DNA of 64,000 nt from Mucilaginibacter sp. (GCF_025362475.1 NZ_JANYGH010000049.1:19759-83758); one strand, 5' to 3'; positions 26,825 to 36,489 are shown, counted from the stretch's first letter. Numbers and translations: made by a program. Notes: generated by a model from the sequence alone, not told the origin.

Positions 26825-27889
26825 TTAGCCGAATGTGAAATCATAGACTTCCACCTCTGGATCTAAAAATTCAATTTGAAATTCCCGGTCAATAATAGGT
26901 CCCTGCTGACGAATCAACTGGTACATACGCTGCTCAGTTACGGTTCCATTACCACTGCTGTCAACATCCAATCCATGCGCGGAACCGGGAGGATTCCCAT
27001 CAATGAGCACACGAAATTTTATAGCAGTTCCTGGCATTGCCGGCCCCATAATTAAGTGAAGGTCGCGGGCATGAAAACTATAAATGATCTTGCCGCGTGC
27101 TTTGTGTAAGAAAAGACTCTCTTTTTTCATGCTCCACTCTCCCGAAAGCCCCCATTGATTAAGTTTCAGCTGTTTTGGTGCAAAATAAAGTACCTGCTTA
27201 TCTGTATCCAACTCCACGGGGGATGCAAAACCATGCGTACGATTATAGCCGACATAATTTTCGGCCGATTCAAGATTACGCCAGTCGGCGGCGGCTTCAA
27301 ATCTCTGAGGTTGAAGTGCCACTATTTTGTTAGAAACAGTTTTACCAGAAACTTCTTTTAATAGGTGCTGAATTTGCAATTCAGATTCATGATAATCACC
27401 CTCACCAAATTTTTGATACCGGATCCGCCCCTTCGCATCAATCAGATACAGCGCCGGCCAATACTCATTTTGGAAAGAATTCCAAATTTCAAAATTGCTA
27501 TCTACCGCTACAGGATAAGCTATATTCATTTCCTTAATGGACCGGCTTATATTCTCCAATCTTTTTTCAAATGGAAACTCCGGCGTATGAACCCCAATAA
27601 CAACCAGCCCCTGATCTTTGTACTTTGATGCCCATTCGCGGATATAGGGAAGTGTGCGTCGCCAATTAATGCAGGTGTACGTCCAGAAATCAATAAGAAC
27701 GACTTTGCCGCGGAGATTTGCCAGCGTTAAAGGCTGGGTGTTGAGCCAGCCCGTTGCGCCACCGAGCGATGGCTCCATTTTTTTTGCGGACCCTTTATGT
27801 ACCTGCGCCGTAGCCACGAAAATCGCCGCAAAAAATATCGTGGCGGCAGTCAAAAACATAGTTCGCATATAAGTGAATTGTTTAGACAT
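26825..27889 (-). CDS. Exported thioredoxin-like protein (DipZ C-terminal type) lacking the second active-site Cys
   Basis: 354 residues from the ATG at 27889, giving a signal anchor (FLTAATIFFAAIFVATAQ). The redoxin domain reads VVLIDFWTYTCINWRRTLPYI: where DipZ-type proteins have C-x-x-C, this has C-I-N-W, so only one Cys remains. The C-terminal half (YVGYNRTHGFASP through RVLIDGNPPGSAHGLDVD) is the carbohydrate-binding-like domain of this family. A single Cys suggests disulfide reductase activity is lost and peroxidase-like or binding activity is kept. Longer frames upstream add no recognisable part. Confidence 0.82.
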   Translation of the reverse strand: MSKQFTYMRTMFLTAATIFFAAIFVATAQVHKGSAKKMEPSLGGATGWLNTQPLTLANLRGKVVLIDFWTYTCINWRRTLPYIREWASKYKDQGLVVIGVHTPEFPFEKRLENISRSIKEMNIAYPVAVDSNFEIWNSFQNEYWPALYLIDAKGRIRYQKFGEGDYHESELQIQHLLKEVSGKTVSNKIVALQPQRFEAAADWRNLESAENYVGYNRTHGFASPVELDTDKQVLYFAPKQLKLNQWGLSGEWSMKKESLFLHKARGKIIYSFHARDLHLIMGPAMPGTAIKFRVLIDGNPPGSAHGLDVDSSGNGTVTEQRMYQLIRQQGPIIDREFQIEFLDPEVEVYDFTFG

Positions 27890-28006
27890 TTTTTTAGGGA
27901 TTTGTGAATAGTTAGTTTCAAAGGAGTTGAATGCTCCCTGTATGTTTTTTGATTCATGAACCCAATGACCATGCCCCGGCAATGATAAAATCACCTCACC
28001 AGGCGA

Positions 28007-28417
28007 TCATTTGACCAGCGTAACAAGTGGCTTTCCTTTTTCCACTACATAGGTACCAAGCTCTTTCGCCTTACCTGTGCCAACGTTCTTTGCCGCATGG
28101 ATCACTCCAGCCGGGATAAATAAAACTCCGCCGGCCTTGAGCGTTACTGGCGGCTTGCCCTCCACCTGATACTGCAACGAGCCTTCAAGTACATAGATGA
28201 TCTCTTCGCCCGGATGTGTGTGTTTACCAAACGCAGCTCCGGGGTCGAAGTCAATGCGTACCTGGACCGCCTCGTGCCCGGGGGTGCCGAGATCGTGGCG
28301 CTGGAGCTCGGTGCGCTTAATTCCCGACTGTTGTGCAAGGGCCGAACCATGGATGATAAACACTGCCAGTCCAACAATTGCAATAGCACTGGCGAAGAAG
28401 TTTTTTTTGTTTTTCAT
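28007..28417 (-). CDS. Secreted cupin-domain protein
   Basis: 136 residues: signal peptide (ends GSALAQ) and a single cupin barrel with metal-binding motif 1 (FGKHTHPGEEIIYVLEG) and motif 2 (PAGVIHAAKNVG). The three His and a Glu for a metal site are in place. Enzymatic role unknown. It lies 117 bp upstream of the thioredoxin-like gene on the same strand, so they may be co-transcribed. Confidence 0.85.
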   Translation of the reverse strand: MKNKKNFFASAIAIVGLAVFIIHGSALAQQSGIKRTELQRHDLGTPGHEAVQVRIDFDPGAAFGKHTHPGEEIIYVLEGSLQYQVEGKPPVTLKAGGVLFIPAGVIHAAKNVGTGKAKELGTYVVEKGKPLVTLVK

Positions 28418-29018
28418 TTTTCTAATGTTTTTATGGGTTTATGTTGGAAAGTAAAATATATCCCCGCTAACGGGCCTCTGCGTAGCATTACGGAACGCCT
28501 TAACGTGTGACATTTAAGATTGGTAGTAATCCAGCCCGAGCTCAAACCATTTTGAGTTTTCATCTCTTTGCGTTTTTAAATTACAATACCAGGTACGGCG
28601 GCGTTATTTAAGGGGATACGTCGTCTCCATTACATTTAATCAGACGCATGACTCAATAAGATCAATTGAATCATTTTTATTTTTGGCGGACCATTTATAA
28701 ATGGCTATATAATTGGTCCTTACAGTTTAAAGAAACGTCTAAAATATTAGAGATCATAAAATTAGGAAAATCGGCCCTCATTATTTCGATAAAAAAAAAC
28801 AATTAAACGGCGTAATTTGATAACCCTGAGCAACGATTATAAAGTTTGGGTTTAGCAGACAAAAAAACACGACCTAAGTGCCACAATCAGATAACAAAAC
28901 ACCTTAAATTTTCATAAAAGATCTCCTGGTAAAGCGCTATGTATTTCCATCATCTGATGGGTTCACATGACGAATGATTCCTTTATTTGATTAACACATG
29001 TTAAGACAAATAAGATTA
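28418..29018. other. 601-bp intergenic region without recognised genes
   Basis: Both neighbours are on the minus strand, so this should contain the cupin gene promoter and the end of the GH127 transcript. I see only a small CTCAAA-CCAT-TTTGAG hairpin (28541-28556) and no ORF, repeat or RNA gene. Confidence 0.5.
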
Positions 29019-30950
29019 TCAATTAACTACATTAGTTACCGGGCCTTTGTGCCAATAGATCATGTAGCGGGCATCGTGTAATTTGTAAAACGGAATAAGT
29101 TCAAGGTTTTTAAACTTTGCCGGACTGATCAATTCTGCAGCCGTAAATGTTTGACCCTTTCCTTTTACCGGTTTTAGATACTTTGTCAAATCAGATGTGT
29201 TGCTGGTTAACACAGGCGCCGAATCAAGGGGATACATTTTACCCCGGGCACGGTAACCGCCAAACTGATCCGCATCGGCAATTAAATTATCCAGGTTGGC
29301 AGTATCGGTCTTTGCGGCTAATACAATCGGGCCATGCAAAAAGGCAACATAGTTGGAGCTATCTGGCAATTTTTCTGTACTTAAACCCATTGGCAGGCGT
29401 ACGTCAATTACATCGCCTTTTTTCCACACTCGGGTTAGGTTTATATATGATCCAGCCCGGGCATCAACATTTACGCGAGCTCCGTTTATTTTTATCTGTA
29501 GCTTACCCGCGGCTACCCAGTTAGGGTAACGAACTTTAATACTAAAAGAGCCGGGTTTTACGGACTCAATCAAAAGGCGGGTAGTTTCATTATCCGGGAA
29601 CTTCGTTGTTTGAGAAAGAACCAATCCCTGTGCTGCCCAGTTAAGCCGCGATGCAATAAATAGGTTCACATAAACATTTTTTTGCTGATAGCTGTAAATT
29701 AGCTCGCCATATTTACCATGATTTTCCATGCCCGAGCCTACACAACACCACATGGTTTCCTGCGGCTGCGAGTAAACACGGTAATGCTGGGGTCGCATTG
29801 ACGTATAATAAACAAAGCCCCCGTGTGTAGGGTGCTGACTTGATAGAATATGATTATATAATACCCGCTCATAATAATCCATATATTTTACCTCTCCCGC
29901 ATTTTCAAACAGGTGCCGGGTCAATTTCAGCATATTATAAGAATTACAGGTTTCAGGGCCTGCAACATCGGTGATCATTTTGGTGAAATTGCCGGTTGGA
30001 TTAAAATGCTCATTCACGCTGTTGCCTCCAATAACTACAGTACGGTTATTGACCACCGTTTCCCAAAAAAACTGCGCTGCTTTCCCATAATCCTTATCAC
30101 CGCCAACTTCTGCTATTCTTTGAAAGCCCACCGCTTTGGGTATCTGCATATTAGCATGTAAGTTATTCAATCGATCCTCGCCCAATATCAAGGGGTTTAA
30201 AATCTCCTTATGAGAAAACCTCCGGGCCAGTATTAAATACTTATCCTGGCCGGTAATAACGGATACATCGGCAAAAACCTCGTTTAATCCCCCATGTTCT
30301 GAAATCAGCATGGTTTGTATCTGTTCATCAGTTAAGCCACTGGCAACGCCGGCAATGTAATCTGTCAGTCGCACCAGTATTTCCTTTGCCATGGGCTTTC
30401 CAGCAATTAAATAGGCATCCCGTAAGCCTGCAAAAAGCTTATGAATATTATAAAGCGGAACCCATTTTTTATTTAGCGCAAAGGTATCGGCCTCAATTTT
30501 ACCGGCGGCGATATCCTTCCACATCGCTGTCCCTCCGGGCGTACCTCCCAGGTAGCCGCTTCCTATTTTATCCTGGCAGCGTTTTAATTCCAACAGCATA
30601 TAATCCAATCGCCTGTTTATCTCCGCATCATTGGTAGCAGCATACATATTGGACAGCGCCGATAAATAATGGCCGCCAATGTGACCATCTAACCCCGTGT
30701 TTTCCCAGTTACCATAGTTTTTCTTTTTGGGTGTTAAACCAGCTTCTGTAAGGTATGGAGCCAATAAACGGTCGGGATCTAAAGCCAGCATGTAAGTTTT
30801 ATCCGTTTGTTGCGCATCCTTAAAAACTCCGGGCAATAAAGCAACCTGCTGCAGTTTGAATGCATGGAGAGAAGATTGTGCAGATGCCAATATTGGTTGA
30901 GCAAAACACACAACTATTAAAAGAAAGCGGGTCATTTTCCTGGTTATCAT
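29019..30950 (-). CDS. GH127 family beta-L-arabinofuranosidase-like enzyme
   Basis: 643 residues with a signal peptide (ends ILASAQ). The alpha/alpha-barrel contains GLDGHIGGHYLSALSNMY, AGPETCNSYNML and MWCCVGSGMENHGKYGE. In characterised GH127 enzymes a Glu and three Cys bind zinc, one of the Cys being the nucleophile; here the Glu and Cys of PETC and the paired Cys of WCCVG match them. It removes beta-L-arabinofuranose from plant glycans or glycoproteins. It stands alone, without SusC/D or arabinose genes nearby. Related families GH146 and GH142 are alternatives. Confidence 0.88.
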   Translation of the reverse strand: MITRKMTRFLLIVVCFAQPILASAQSSLHAFKLQQVALLPGVFKDAQQTDKTYMLALDPDRLLAPYLTEAGLTPKKKNYGNWENTGLDGHIGGHYLSALSNMYAATNDAEINRRLDYMLLELKRCQDKIGSGYLGGTPGGTAMWKDIAAGKIEADTFALNKKWVPLYNIHKLFAGLRDAYLIAGKPMAKEILVRLTDYIAGVASGLTDEQIQTMLISEHGGLNEVFADVSVITGQDKYLILARRFSHKEILNPLILGEDRLNNLHANMQIPKAVGFQRIAEVGGDKDYGKAAQFFWETVVNNRTVVIGGNSVNEHFNPTGNFTKMITDVAGPETCNSYNMLKLTRHLFENAGEVKYMDYYERVLYNHILSSQHPTHGGFVYYTSMRPQHYRVYSQPQETMWCCVGSGMENHGKYGELIYSYQQKNVYVNLFIASRLNWAAQGLVLSQTTKFPDNETTRLLIESVKPGSFSIKVRYPNWVAAGKLQIKINGARVNVDARAGSYINLTRVWKKGDVIDVRLPMGLSTEKLPDSSNYVAFLHGPIVLAAKTDTANLDNLIADADQFGGYRARGKMYPLDSAPVLTSNTSDLTKYLKPVKGKGQTFTAAELISPAKFKNLELIPFYKLHDARYMIYWHKGPVTNVVN

Positions 30951-30996
30951 ACTAAAGTATTTAAGTAATGGGAATTACGGATTGGTTAGCCAGTAC

Positions 30997-31004
30997 CAAA
31001 GTTA
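30997..31004 (-). promoter_or_regulatory. TAnnTTTG promoter element for the GH127 gene
   Basis: On the minus strand TAACTTTG matches the -7 consensus; the leader would be about 40 nt. No well-placed -33 TTG was found. Confidence 0.35.
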
Positions 31005-31045
31005 ACAAAGTTTAATAATTATTGTTATTATAACACTTATAATTC

Positions 31046-31165
31046 TTAATCGCCTGGCAGAATGGTAAATGTTTTAAACCCAATAAAATCTGCCATTAAA
31101 AGGGTTAATTCCTCCAGGGTCAGCACTACGCTTTTGTCCTGCAGGAGAAACAATTCCGATCTCTT
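31046..31165 (-). pseudogene. Possible short coding remnant upstream of the GH127 gene
   Basis: An open stretch of about 40 codons ending at TAA 31046-31048, with no ATG at its start, reads ELFLLQDKSVVLTLEEL, then LLMADFIGF and TILPGD. The residue pattern looks protein-like but no family is recognised. It could be the tail of a lost gene or chance. Confidence 0.2.
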
Positions 31166-31248
31166 TTATAGGTGATTTGGATTAATAGTTTAATGTACAA
31201 TAGCAGTAATTTGTTTAAATTCGAACTCTGTGCATAAAAAAAGCAAAC

Positions 31249-31833
31249 GTGTCGATAGAGAAACTAAGCCAACATTTTGATAATTATTTTCCGCTCAACG
31301 CTCAGGAACGAGATGAGCTGAATGCGCTTTTTATTGAAAGAAGTATTAAACGGCGGCAATTTGTATTGCAGCACGGGGATGTTTGCCGTCACTTTACATT
31401 TGTTGTATCCGGTTGCCTTAAAATGTATGCTGTTGATATCAATGGCAAAGAACATAACATACAATTTATTGCTGAAAATGACTGGGCTACCGATCTGAGC
31501 AGCTTTTATTCGGAAAAGCCAAGTCAACTTTATATAGAAGCCGTAGAACCAACCGCAGTGTTGCAAATCAGGCATGATGATGTATTACATCTATATACGA
31601 CCTACCACAAATTCGACCATAATTTCAGGGTGATCATAGAGCAAAAATACATCGAATTACAAAACAGGGTGCTCCAAAATATCAGCTTTTCGGCCGAAGA
31701 TCGTTATGAATACTTTCTAAAGCAATACCCTAAGCTGGCTGCCCGGCTCCCTAATACGCAGATTGCTTCTTACCTCGGCATTACCCCCGAATTTCTAAGT
31801 ACCATCCGTAAAAACATCGCATACAAAGGATAA
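31249..31833 (+). CDS. Crp/Fnr family regulator (cyclic-nucleotide-binding domain)
   Basis: 194 residues from a GTG start; no ATG is available upstream in frame. The N-terminal beta-roll includes IKRRQFVLQHGDVCRHFTFVVSG; the C-terminal HTH is short (YPKLAARLPNTQIASYLGITPEFLSTIRK). This is the typical Bacteroidota Crp-like layout, in which cAMP binding is generally not conserved. It precedes a quinone-oxidoreductase-like gene by about 90 bp in the same direction and probably controls it. Confidence 0.85.
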   Translation: MSIEKLSQHFDNYFPLNAQERDELNALFIERSIKRRQFVLQHGDVCRHFTFVVSGCLKMYAVDINGKEHNIQFIAENDWATDLSSFYSEKPSQLYIEAVEPTAVLQIRHDDVLHLYTTYHKFDHNFRVIIEQKYIELQNRVLQNISFSAEDRYEYFLKQYPKLAARLPNTQIASYLGITPEFLSTIRKNIAYKG

Positions 31834-31925
31834 GTCTTAAAGTATCTTAAGGGTATTTCTTAAGATACCTTATAGGCAATCTATTAAGCTGTAGCTGACC
31901 TTTGCTTTCATAAATTAAATCATTA

Positions 31926-32894
31926 ATGAAAGCAGCGATTTTGAAACATGCGGGAGGCCCCGAAAATTTTTTAATAGAAGAAAGAGCCATACCAACGCCA
32001 ACAGATGGCTGGGTTTTGGTTAAGGTAAAAGCTTTTGGACTCAATCGTTCAGAACTAATGACCCGTAAAGGACTTTCGCCCGGCGTGAGCCTTCCGCGTG
32101 TATTGGGTATAGAGTGTGTGGGTGAAGTAGAGAACGATCCCTCAGGAGAGTTTAAGCCCGGACAACAGGTAGCCGCTTTTATGGGTGGCATGGGCAGAGA
32201 TTTTGACGGCAGCTACGCTGAATACACTTTGATACCCAAATCATTGCTCAGCTCCTTTGAAAGCATACTTTCCTGGGAACAGTTAGGCGCTATGCCGGAA
32301 ATGTTTCAAACTGTATATGGCTCGCTCCATTTGGCATTAAAGATCCAGCAGGGCGAAACCATTTTAATCAGGGGCGGCACTTCCTCTATCGGTATGCTGG
32401 CCATCCAACTGACCAAAAACAGTGGGATGACCGTAATTGCAACAACAAGAAACCCGGATAAAAGGGAGATGCTCATCAAAAACGGCGCAGATCATGTTGT
32501 GATCGATGACGGCTATATCGCAGATAAAATAAATGCCATCAGTTTCACCGGTGTAAATAAAATATTGGAACTGATTGGTACATCCACCCTGAAAGATTCA
32601 CTGGCCTGTGCCGCACCTGGTGGAATTGTTTGTATGACAGGCATGTTGTCCGAGCAATGGTCCTTTCACGAATTTGCGCCAATGGAATATATCCCGGCAA
32701 CAGTTTGCCTGACCGTTTACGACAGTGGGCAGATCAGGGTAGATCAACATAGTTTTCAAAAATTCATTAATGACGTGGAAGATGGCAAAGTTAATCTAAG
32801 CATCGGCCGCACTTTTCGGTTAGAGGAAATCGCTGCGGCACACAGTTTAATGGACAGCAACACTGCCGGTGGCAAAATTGTTGTATTAACCTGA
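31926..32894 (+). CDS. Zinc-independent MDR oxidoreductase (quinone oxidoreductase-like)
   Basis: 322 residues, medium-chain dehydrogenase/reductase. N-terminal GroES-like part (VLVKVKAFGLNRSELMTRKG, GIECVGEV) and a Rossmann domain with ILIRGGTSSIGMLAIQL. The Cys ligands for structural zinc are missing, as in NADPH:quinone oxidoreductases. Cytoplasmic; likely reduces quinones or enones. The Crp-like gene upstream is its likely regulator. Confidence 0.87.
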   Translation: MKAAILKHAGGPENFLIEERAIPTPTDGWVLVKVKAFGLNRSELMTRKGLSPGVSLPRVLGIECVGEVENDPSGEFKPGQQVAAFMGGMGRDFDGSYAEYTLIPKSLLSSFESILSWEQLGAMPEMFQTVYGSLHLALKIQQGETILIRGGTSSIGMLAIQLTKNSGMTVIATTRNPDKREMLIKNGADHVVIDDGYIADKINAISFTGVNKILELIGTSTLKDSLACAAPGGIVCMTGMLSEQWSFHEFAPMEYIPATVCLTVYDSGQIRVDQHSFQKFINDVEDGKVNLSIGRTFRLEEIAAAHSLMDSNTAGGKIVVLT

Positions 32895-33009
32895 CCCTGT
32901 TATAAACACCCGCATATAACTTATAAGGCTGCAATTTGGTTTCCCGGCCTCATCGATCTAAAAATAAGGAGGGCTTTGTCAAGCTTTTATCATAATCGAC
33001 TCAAATAAA

Positions 33010-33017
33010 TACCTTTG
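33010..33017 (+). promoter_or_regulatory. TAnnTTTG promoter element for msrA-msrB
   Basis: TACCTTTG lies 24 bp upstream of the msrA ATG, giving a very short leader. No correctly spaced -33 TTG was identified. Confidence 0.35.
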
Positions 33018-33040
33018 AGCCAATTACGACGTAAGTATTC

Positions 33041-33664
33041 ATGATGAAAAAAATATTTCTGTTAACCACGCTATTATTTATCTCCGGATTAACCGCCTTT
33101 GGAAACCATTTGTCAATGCCTCCAAAGAAGGGATTAGATACGGCCACCTTTGCTACCGGCTGCTTTTGGTGTACCGAAGCAAAGTTTAAACAATTAAAAG
33201 GCGTAAAAATGGTCATATCCGGCTTTTCTGGCGGAACAGTGGCTAACCCAACTTACAAACAAGTTTGCACCGGTAAAACAGGACATGCTGAAGCCTGCAA
33301 TATCATTTTTGACCCTTCGGTAATTTCATTTGATGAGTTGCTTGAAGCCTTTTTTGTAGCCCATGACCCTACCCAACTGAACATGCAGGGCAATGATGTA
33401 GGTACCCAGTACCGGTCCGCAATTTTTTATCATAACCAGGTCCAAAAACAAAAAGCTGATTATTACATCGGCAAGTTAAATGCAGAAAAGGCTTATAAAA
33501 ATAAAATTGTTACAGAGGTTACTCCCTATAAGGTTTTTTACAAGGCAGAGGATTACCATCAAAACTATTTTGCGCAAAATGGGGACCAGCCTTATTGTAA
33601 ATATGTGATCCAGCCCGAACTGGAAAAGTTTAAAAAAGTATTTAAAGACAAACTAAAGAAATGA
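33041..33664 (+). CDS. msrA: Peptide-methionine (S)-S-oxide reductase MsrA, exported
   Basis: 207 residues with a signal peptide (MMKKIFLLTTLLFISGLTAFG). The active site GCFWC (ATGCFWCTEAKF) and GHAEACNIIFDP, QYRSAIFY and QNYF motifs are those of MsrA. It reduces S-methionine sulfoxide in exported proteins. Two adjacent ATG codons begin the gene. It overlaps msrB by an ATGA, so both are made together outside the cytoplasm. Confidence 0.94.
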   Translation: MMKKIFLLTTLLFISGLTAFGNHLSMPPKKGLDTATFATGCFWCTEAKFKQLKGVKMVISGFSGGTVANPTYKQVCTGKTGHAEACNIIFDPSVISFDELLEAFFVAHDPTQLNMQGNDVGTQYRSAIFYHNQVQKQKADYYIGKLNAEKAYKNKIVTEVTPYKVFYKAEDYHQNYFAQNGDQPYCKYVIQPELEKFKKVFKDKLKK

Positions 33665-34182
33665 GATCACTGATCATTGCATTTGCATTGGTAGCAGGTT
33701 TGTTTGTTACGGCAAGTGCACAAAATATCAAAACAACAAAAGGCCACGAAAACAACCCCTATTATTCCAACACCGATACCAAACATCTGGATGTATCAGA
33801 TGCGGAATGGAAGAAGATTTTGCCAAAGGCTTTATACGCCACAGCCAGAGAACAGGCTACAGAACAGCCTTTTACCGGGCAGTACTGGAACAAGAACGCC
33901 AAAGGGACTTACTATTGCGCGGTATGCGGTAACCAGTTATTCCGTTCGGATGCCAAGTTTGCCAGTAATTGTGGCTGGCCCAGTTTTTATGAACCGGTGA
34001 GAAAAAACAGCGTGATCTACAAAGAAGATGAATCATACGGAATGCAACGCACCGAAGTGATCTGCGCCAGGTGCGATTCGCATCTGGGCCATATATTTAA
34101 TGACGGCCCGGCACCTACGCATAAAAGATTCTGCATGAATTCTGTTTCGCTGGATTTTCAACCGGACGGTTTAGGGAAATAA
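33661..34182 (+). CDS. msrB: Peptide-methionine (R)-S-oxide reductase MsrB, exported
   Basis: 173 residues with a signal peptide (ends TASAQ). Two CxxC zinc pairs (YCAVCGNQLF and CARCDSHLGH), the GWPSF motif, and the catalytic Cys in RFCMNSVSLDF are present. It repairs R-methionine sulfoxide and complements MsrA, whose stop codon it overlaps. Exported separate MsrA plus MsrB replaces the fused MsrAB found in some bacteria. Confidence 0.94.
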   Translation: MRSLIIAFALVAGLFVTASAQNIKTTKGHENNPYYSNTDTKHLDVSDAEWKKILPKALYATAREQATEQPFTGQYWNKNAKGTYYCAVCGNQLFRSDAKFASNCGWPSFYEPVRKNSVIYKEDESYGMQRTEVICARCDSHLGHIFNDGPAPTHKRFCMNSVSLDFQPDGLGK

Positions 34183-34211
34183 CCTCTTTGGCATTACACT
34201 AAACTGTTCGC

Positions 34212-35108
34212 TTAATTCAGCATCCGGTACTCATTGGGTGTAGCACCGGTGTGTTGCTTAAAAGACCGCGTGAAATGCTGAGGATATTTAAAGCCTAACT
34301 CGTAGGCGATCTCACTTACAGACTTAGAGGTATCGAATATCTTCTCCTTTGCTACATCCATTGTTTTCAATTGTATGTATTCCTGGGCTGATTTGCCTGT
34401 TTCTTTTTTTATAAGATCGCCAAAATAATTGGCAGATAAATTTAACTGATCAGCGCAGTAATTAACAGATGGAAGGCCAAGTTCTTTTGGCTTATCTGAC
34501 GTGAAATAGTCATTCAATAATTCCTCGAACCTTTGGAGAATACCTTTGTTGACATTTTCGCGGGTGATGAACTGCCGGTCGTAGAAACGCACGCAATAAT
34601 TCAGCAAAAGCTCAATATTACTTACAATCAATGTTTTGCTGTGCTTGTCTATCCCTCGTTTTAATTCATACATGATCTTTTCATAACAGTCGTAAATGAT
34701 CTTCCGCTCACTTTCAGATAAGTGCAGCGCCTCATGCACCTCATAGGAAAAGAAATTATAATCGGCAATATGGCGGCCAAGCGACGTGCCTCTGAGCAAA
34801 TCAGCATGAAAAACCAAAGCCTTGCCTTTTGGCTGGTAAAGTTCGCCATTGTTTTCTATGCCGATAACTTGTCCCGGTCCAACAAATACTAAAGTGCCTT
34901 CCTCGTAATCATAATAGTTACAACCATAATGCAGGTCGCCACATTTGATCTCTTTCAGAAACACAGTATAAAAACCATAATTTATCCTGCGGTTCAATCT
35001 TTTGTCGGCCTTAGAGAGATCAACAATATTGACCAGTGGGTGCAGGGTTTCATTATTATTAAGTGCATTATACTGCCCTACCGTATCTATGCGGGTTACA
35101 TTTTCCAT
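34212..35108 (-). CDS. AraC family transcriptional regulator
   Basis: 298 residues: N-terminal cupin-like sensor region (GTLVFVGPGQVIGIENNG) and a C-terminal double HTH (PSVNYCADQLNLSANYFGDLIKKE and KSVSEIAYELGFKYPQHFTRSFKQ). It is divergent from the aldo/keto reductase at 35280, with 171 bp between them, the classic place for a regulator of that gene. Inducer unknown. Confidence 0.9.
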   Translation of the reverse strand: MENVTRIDTVGQYNALNNNETLHPLVNIVDLSKADKRLNRRINYGFYTVFLKEIKCGDLHYGCNYYDYEEGTLVFVGPGQVIGIENNGELYQPKGKALVFHADLLRGTSLGRHIADYNFFSYEVHEALHLSESERKIIYDCYEKIMYELKRGIDKHSKTLIVSNIELLLNYCVRFYDRQFITRENVNKGILQRFEELLNDYFTSDKPKELGLPSVNYCADQLNLSANYFGDLIKKETGKSAQEYIQLKTMDVAKEKIFDTSKSVSEIAYELGFKYPQHFTRSFKQHTGATPNEYRMLN

Positions 35109-35279
35109 TTATTCATCCTTTAACATACTCAAAGATAATTCATTGATAACCTGTTTGCATGGTGTGATATCCCAATCAGTAATAATGGTAGGTAATCCAG
35201 TAATTGGTATAACTAACGCGTCACAATTACGCCCGACATTTGTATTTATTAATCACTTACCAATAATAAATTTTAATCA

Positions 35280-36263
35280 ATGAAATATAGAAAATTAGGT
35301 AAAAGCAACCTGGAAGTATCTACACTTGGCTTAGGTTGCATGGGTTTAAGCTTTGGCTATGGGCCCGCCGCAGATAAAACGGATGCCATTAAACTACTGC
35401 GTGCAGCAGTTGAGCTGGGCGTCACTTTTTTTGATACCGCAGAAGCTTATGGCCCTTTTGCCAATGAAGAATTATTGGGCGAGGCGCTGGAACCATTTCG
35501 CGACCGATTAGTAATTGCCACTAAGTTTGGATTTGCCGGCGGCGACGCTAAAGCAGGTTTAGACAGTAGTCCAAAACGTATCAGGGAAGTTGCTGAAGCG
35601 TCGCTTAAGCGCTTAAGAACCGACCGTATCGACTTGTTTTACCAGCACCGCGTAGATCCAAACGTGCCTATGGAAGATGTTGCCGGCACCGTTAAGGACT
35701 TAATACAAGAAGGAAAAGTCAAACACTTCGGGATGTCTGAAGCTGGCGTACAAAGCATTCGCAAAGCACACGCTGTACAGCCGGTGGCGGCCTTACAAAG
35801 TGAATATTCGCTTTGGTGGAGAGAGCCTGAAAAAGAAATTATTCCTGTTCTTGAAGAATTAGGAATAGGCTTTGTGCCGTTCAGCCCGCTTGGAAAAGGT
35901 TTCCTTACCGGGGCAATTAATGAAAATACAAAATTCGACAGTACCGATTTCCGCAATATTGTACCCCGCTTTTCAACCGAAGCCAGAAAGGCAAATCAGG
36001 CTATGGTCGATCTTTTAGCAAGCATCGCCCAGGAAAAGGAAGCAACACCGGCACAAATTGCTTTAGCGTGGTTATTATCACAAAAACCATGGATAGTCCC
36101 TATCCCCGGCACAACCAAATTGCATCGTTTGGAAGAGAACTTAGGCGCGGTTGAGGTTGAGTTGACGGCGAATGATCTTGCCCAAATTGAAGAGGCTGCA
36201 TCTAAAATTGAAATTGAAGGCGCCAGGTATCCCGAACATCTGCAAAAGAGGGTTGGGAACTAA
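35280..36263 (+). CDS. Aldo/keto reductase (second of two)
   Basis: 327 residues. Barrel motifs GLGCMGLSFGYG, DTAEAYGPF (catalytic Asp and Tyr), IATKFGF (Lys) and YQHRVDPNVP (His) match the YakC/AKR13-like group. The C-terminus has WIVPIPGTTKLHRLEENLGA, the nucleotide-binding segment. Cytoplasmic carbonyl reductase, probably induced through the divergent AraC regulator. Confidence 0.92.
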   Translation: MKYRKLGKSNLEVSTLGLGCMGLSFGYGPAADKTDAIKLLRAAVELGVTFFDTAEAYGPFANEELLGEALEPFRDRLVIATKFGFAGGDAKAGLDSSPKRIREVAEASLKRLRTDRIDLFYQHRVDPNVPMEDVAGTVKDLIQEGKVKHFGMSEAGVQSIRKAHAVQPVAALQSEYSLWWREPEKEIIPVLEELGIGFVPFSPLGKGFLTGAINENTKFDSTDFRNIVPRFSTEARKANQAMVDLLASIAQEKEATPAQIALAWLLSQKPWIVPIPGTTKLHRLEENLGAVEVELTANDLAQIEEAASKIEIEGARYPEHLQKRVGN

Positions 36264-36284
36264 ACGGCCCTGTAACGCAAGCCT

Positions 36285-36440
36285 ATGAAAACATTATCGC
36301 AATTAAGTTTTTGATTCTGACACTGATGGTTTTATCAGCAAATTGCGCTAAGGAATAGTAGGTAAATACCCAAAAACAAGGTTCACCTAATAAAAATGTA
36401 CCAGTTGTTTATTTGGAGCAAGACTGGATAAAGGCCTGCT
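36285..36440 (+). pseudogene. Decayed 5' end of a lipoprotein gene
   Basis: ATG at 36285 reads MKTLSQL and then stops; in a neighbouring frame the sequence continues as a lipoprotein signal (FLILTLMVLSANC, then AKE), two stop codons, and NTQKQGSPNKNVPVVYLEQDW. The frameshift, stops and early loss of similarity suggest a broken lipoprotein gene, perhaps a secreted flavodoxin-like one. Weak evidence. Confidence 0.35.
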
Positions 36441-36489
36441 TTCTATGTCTGAAAATTAACAGCACTCGTTTATACGAAGAGGGGCAACA

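Noticed and set aside
28418..29018. Small RNA or riboswitch in the long gap
   Set aside because: Only one weak 6-bp hairpin was seen and no conserved motif could be named.
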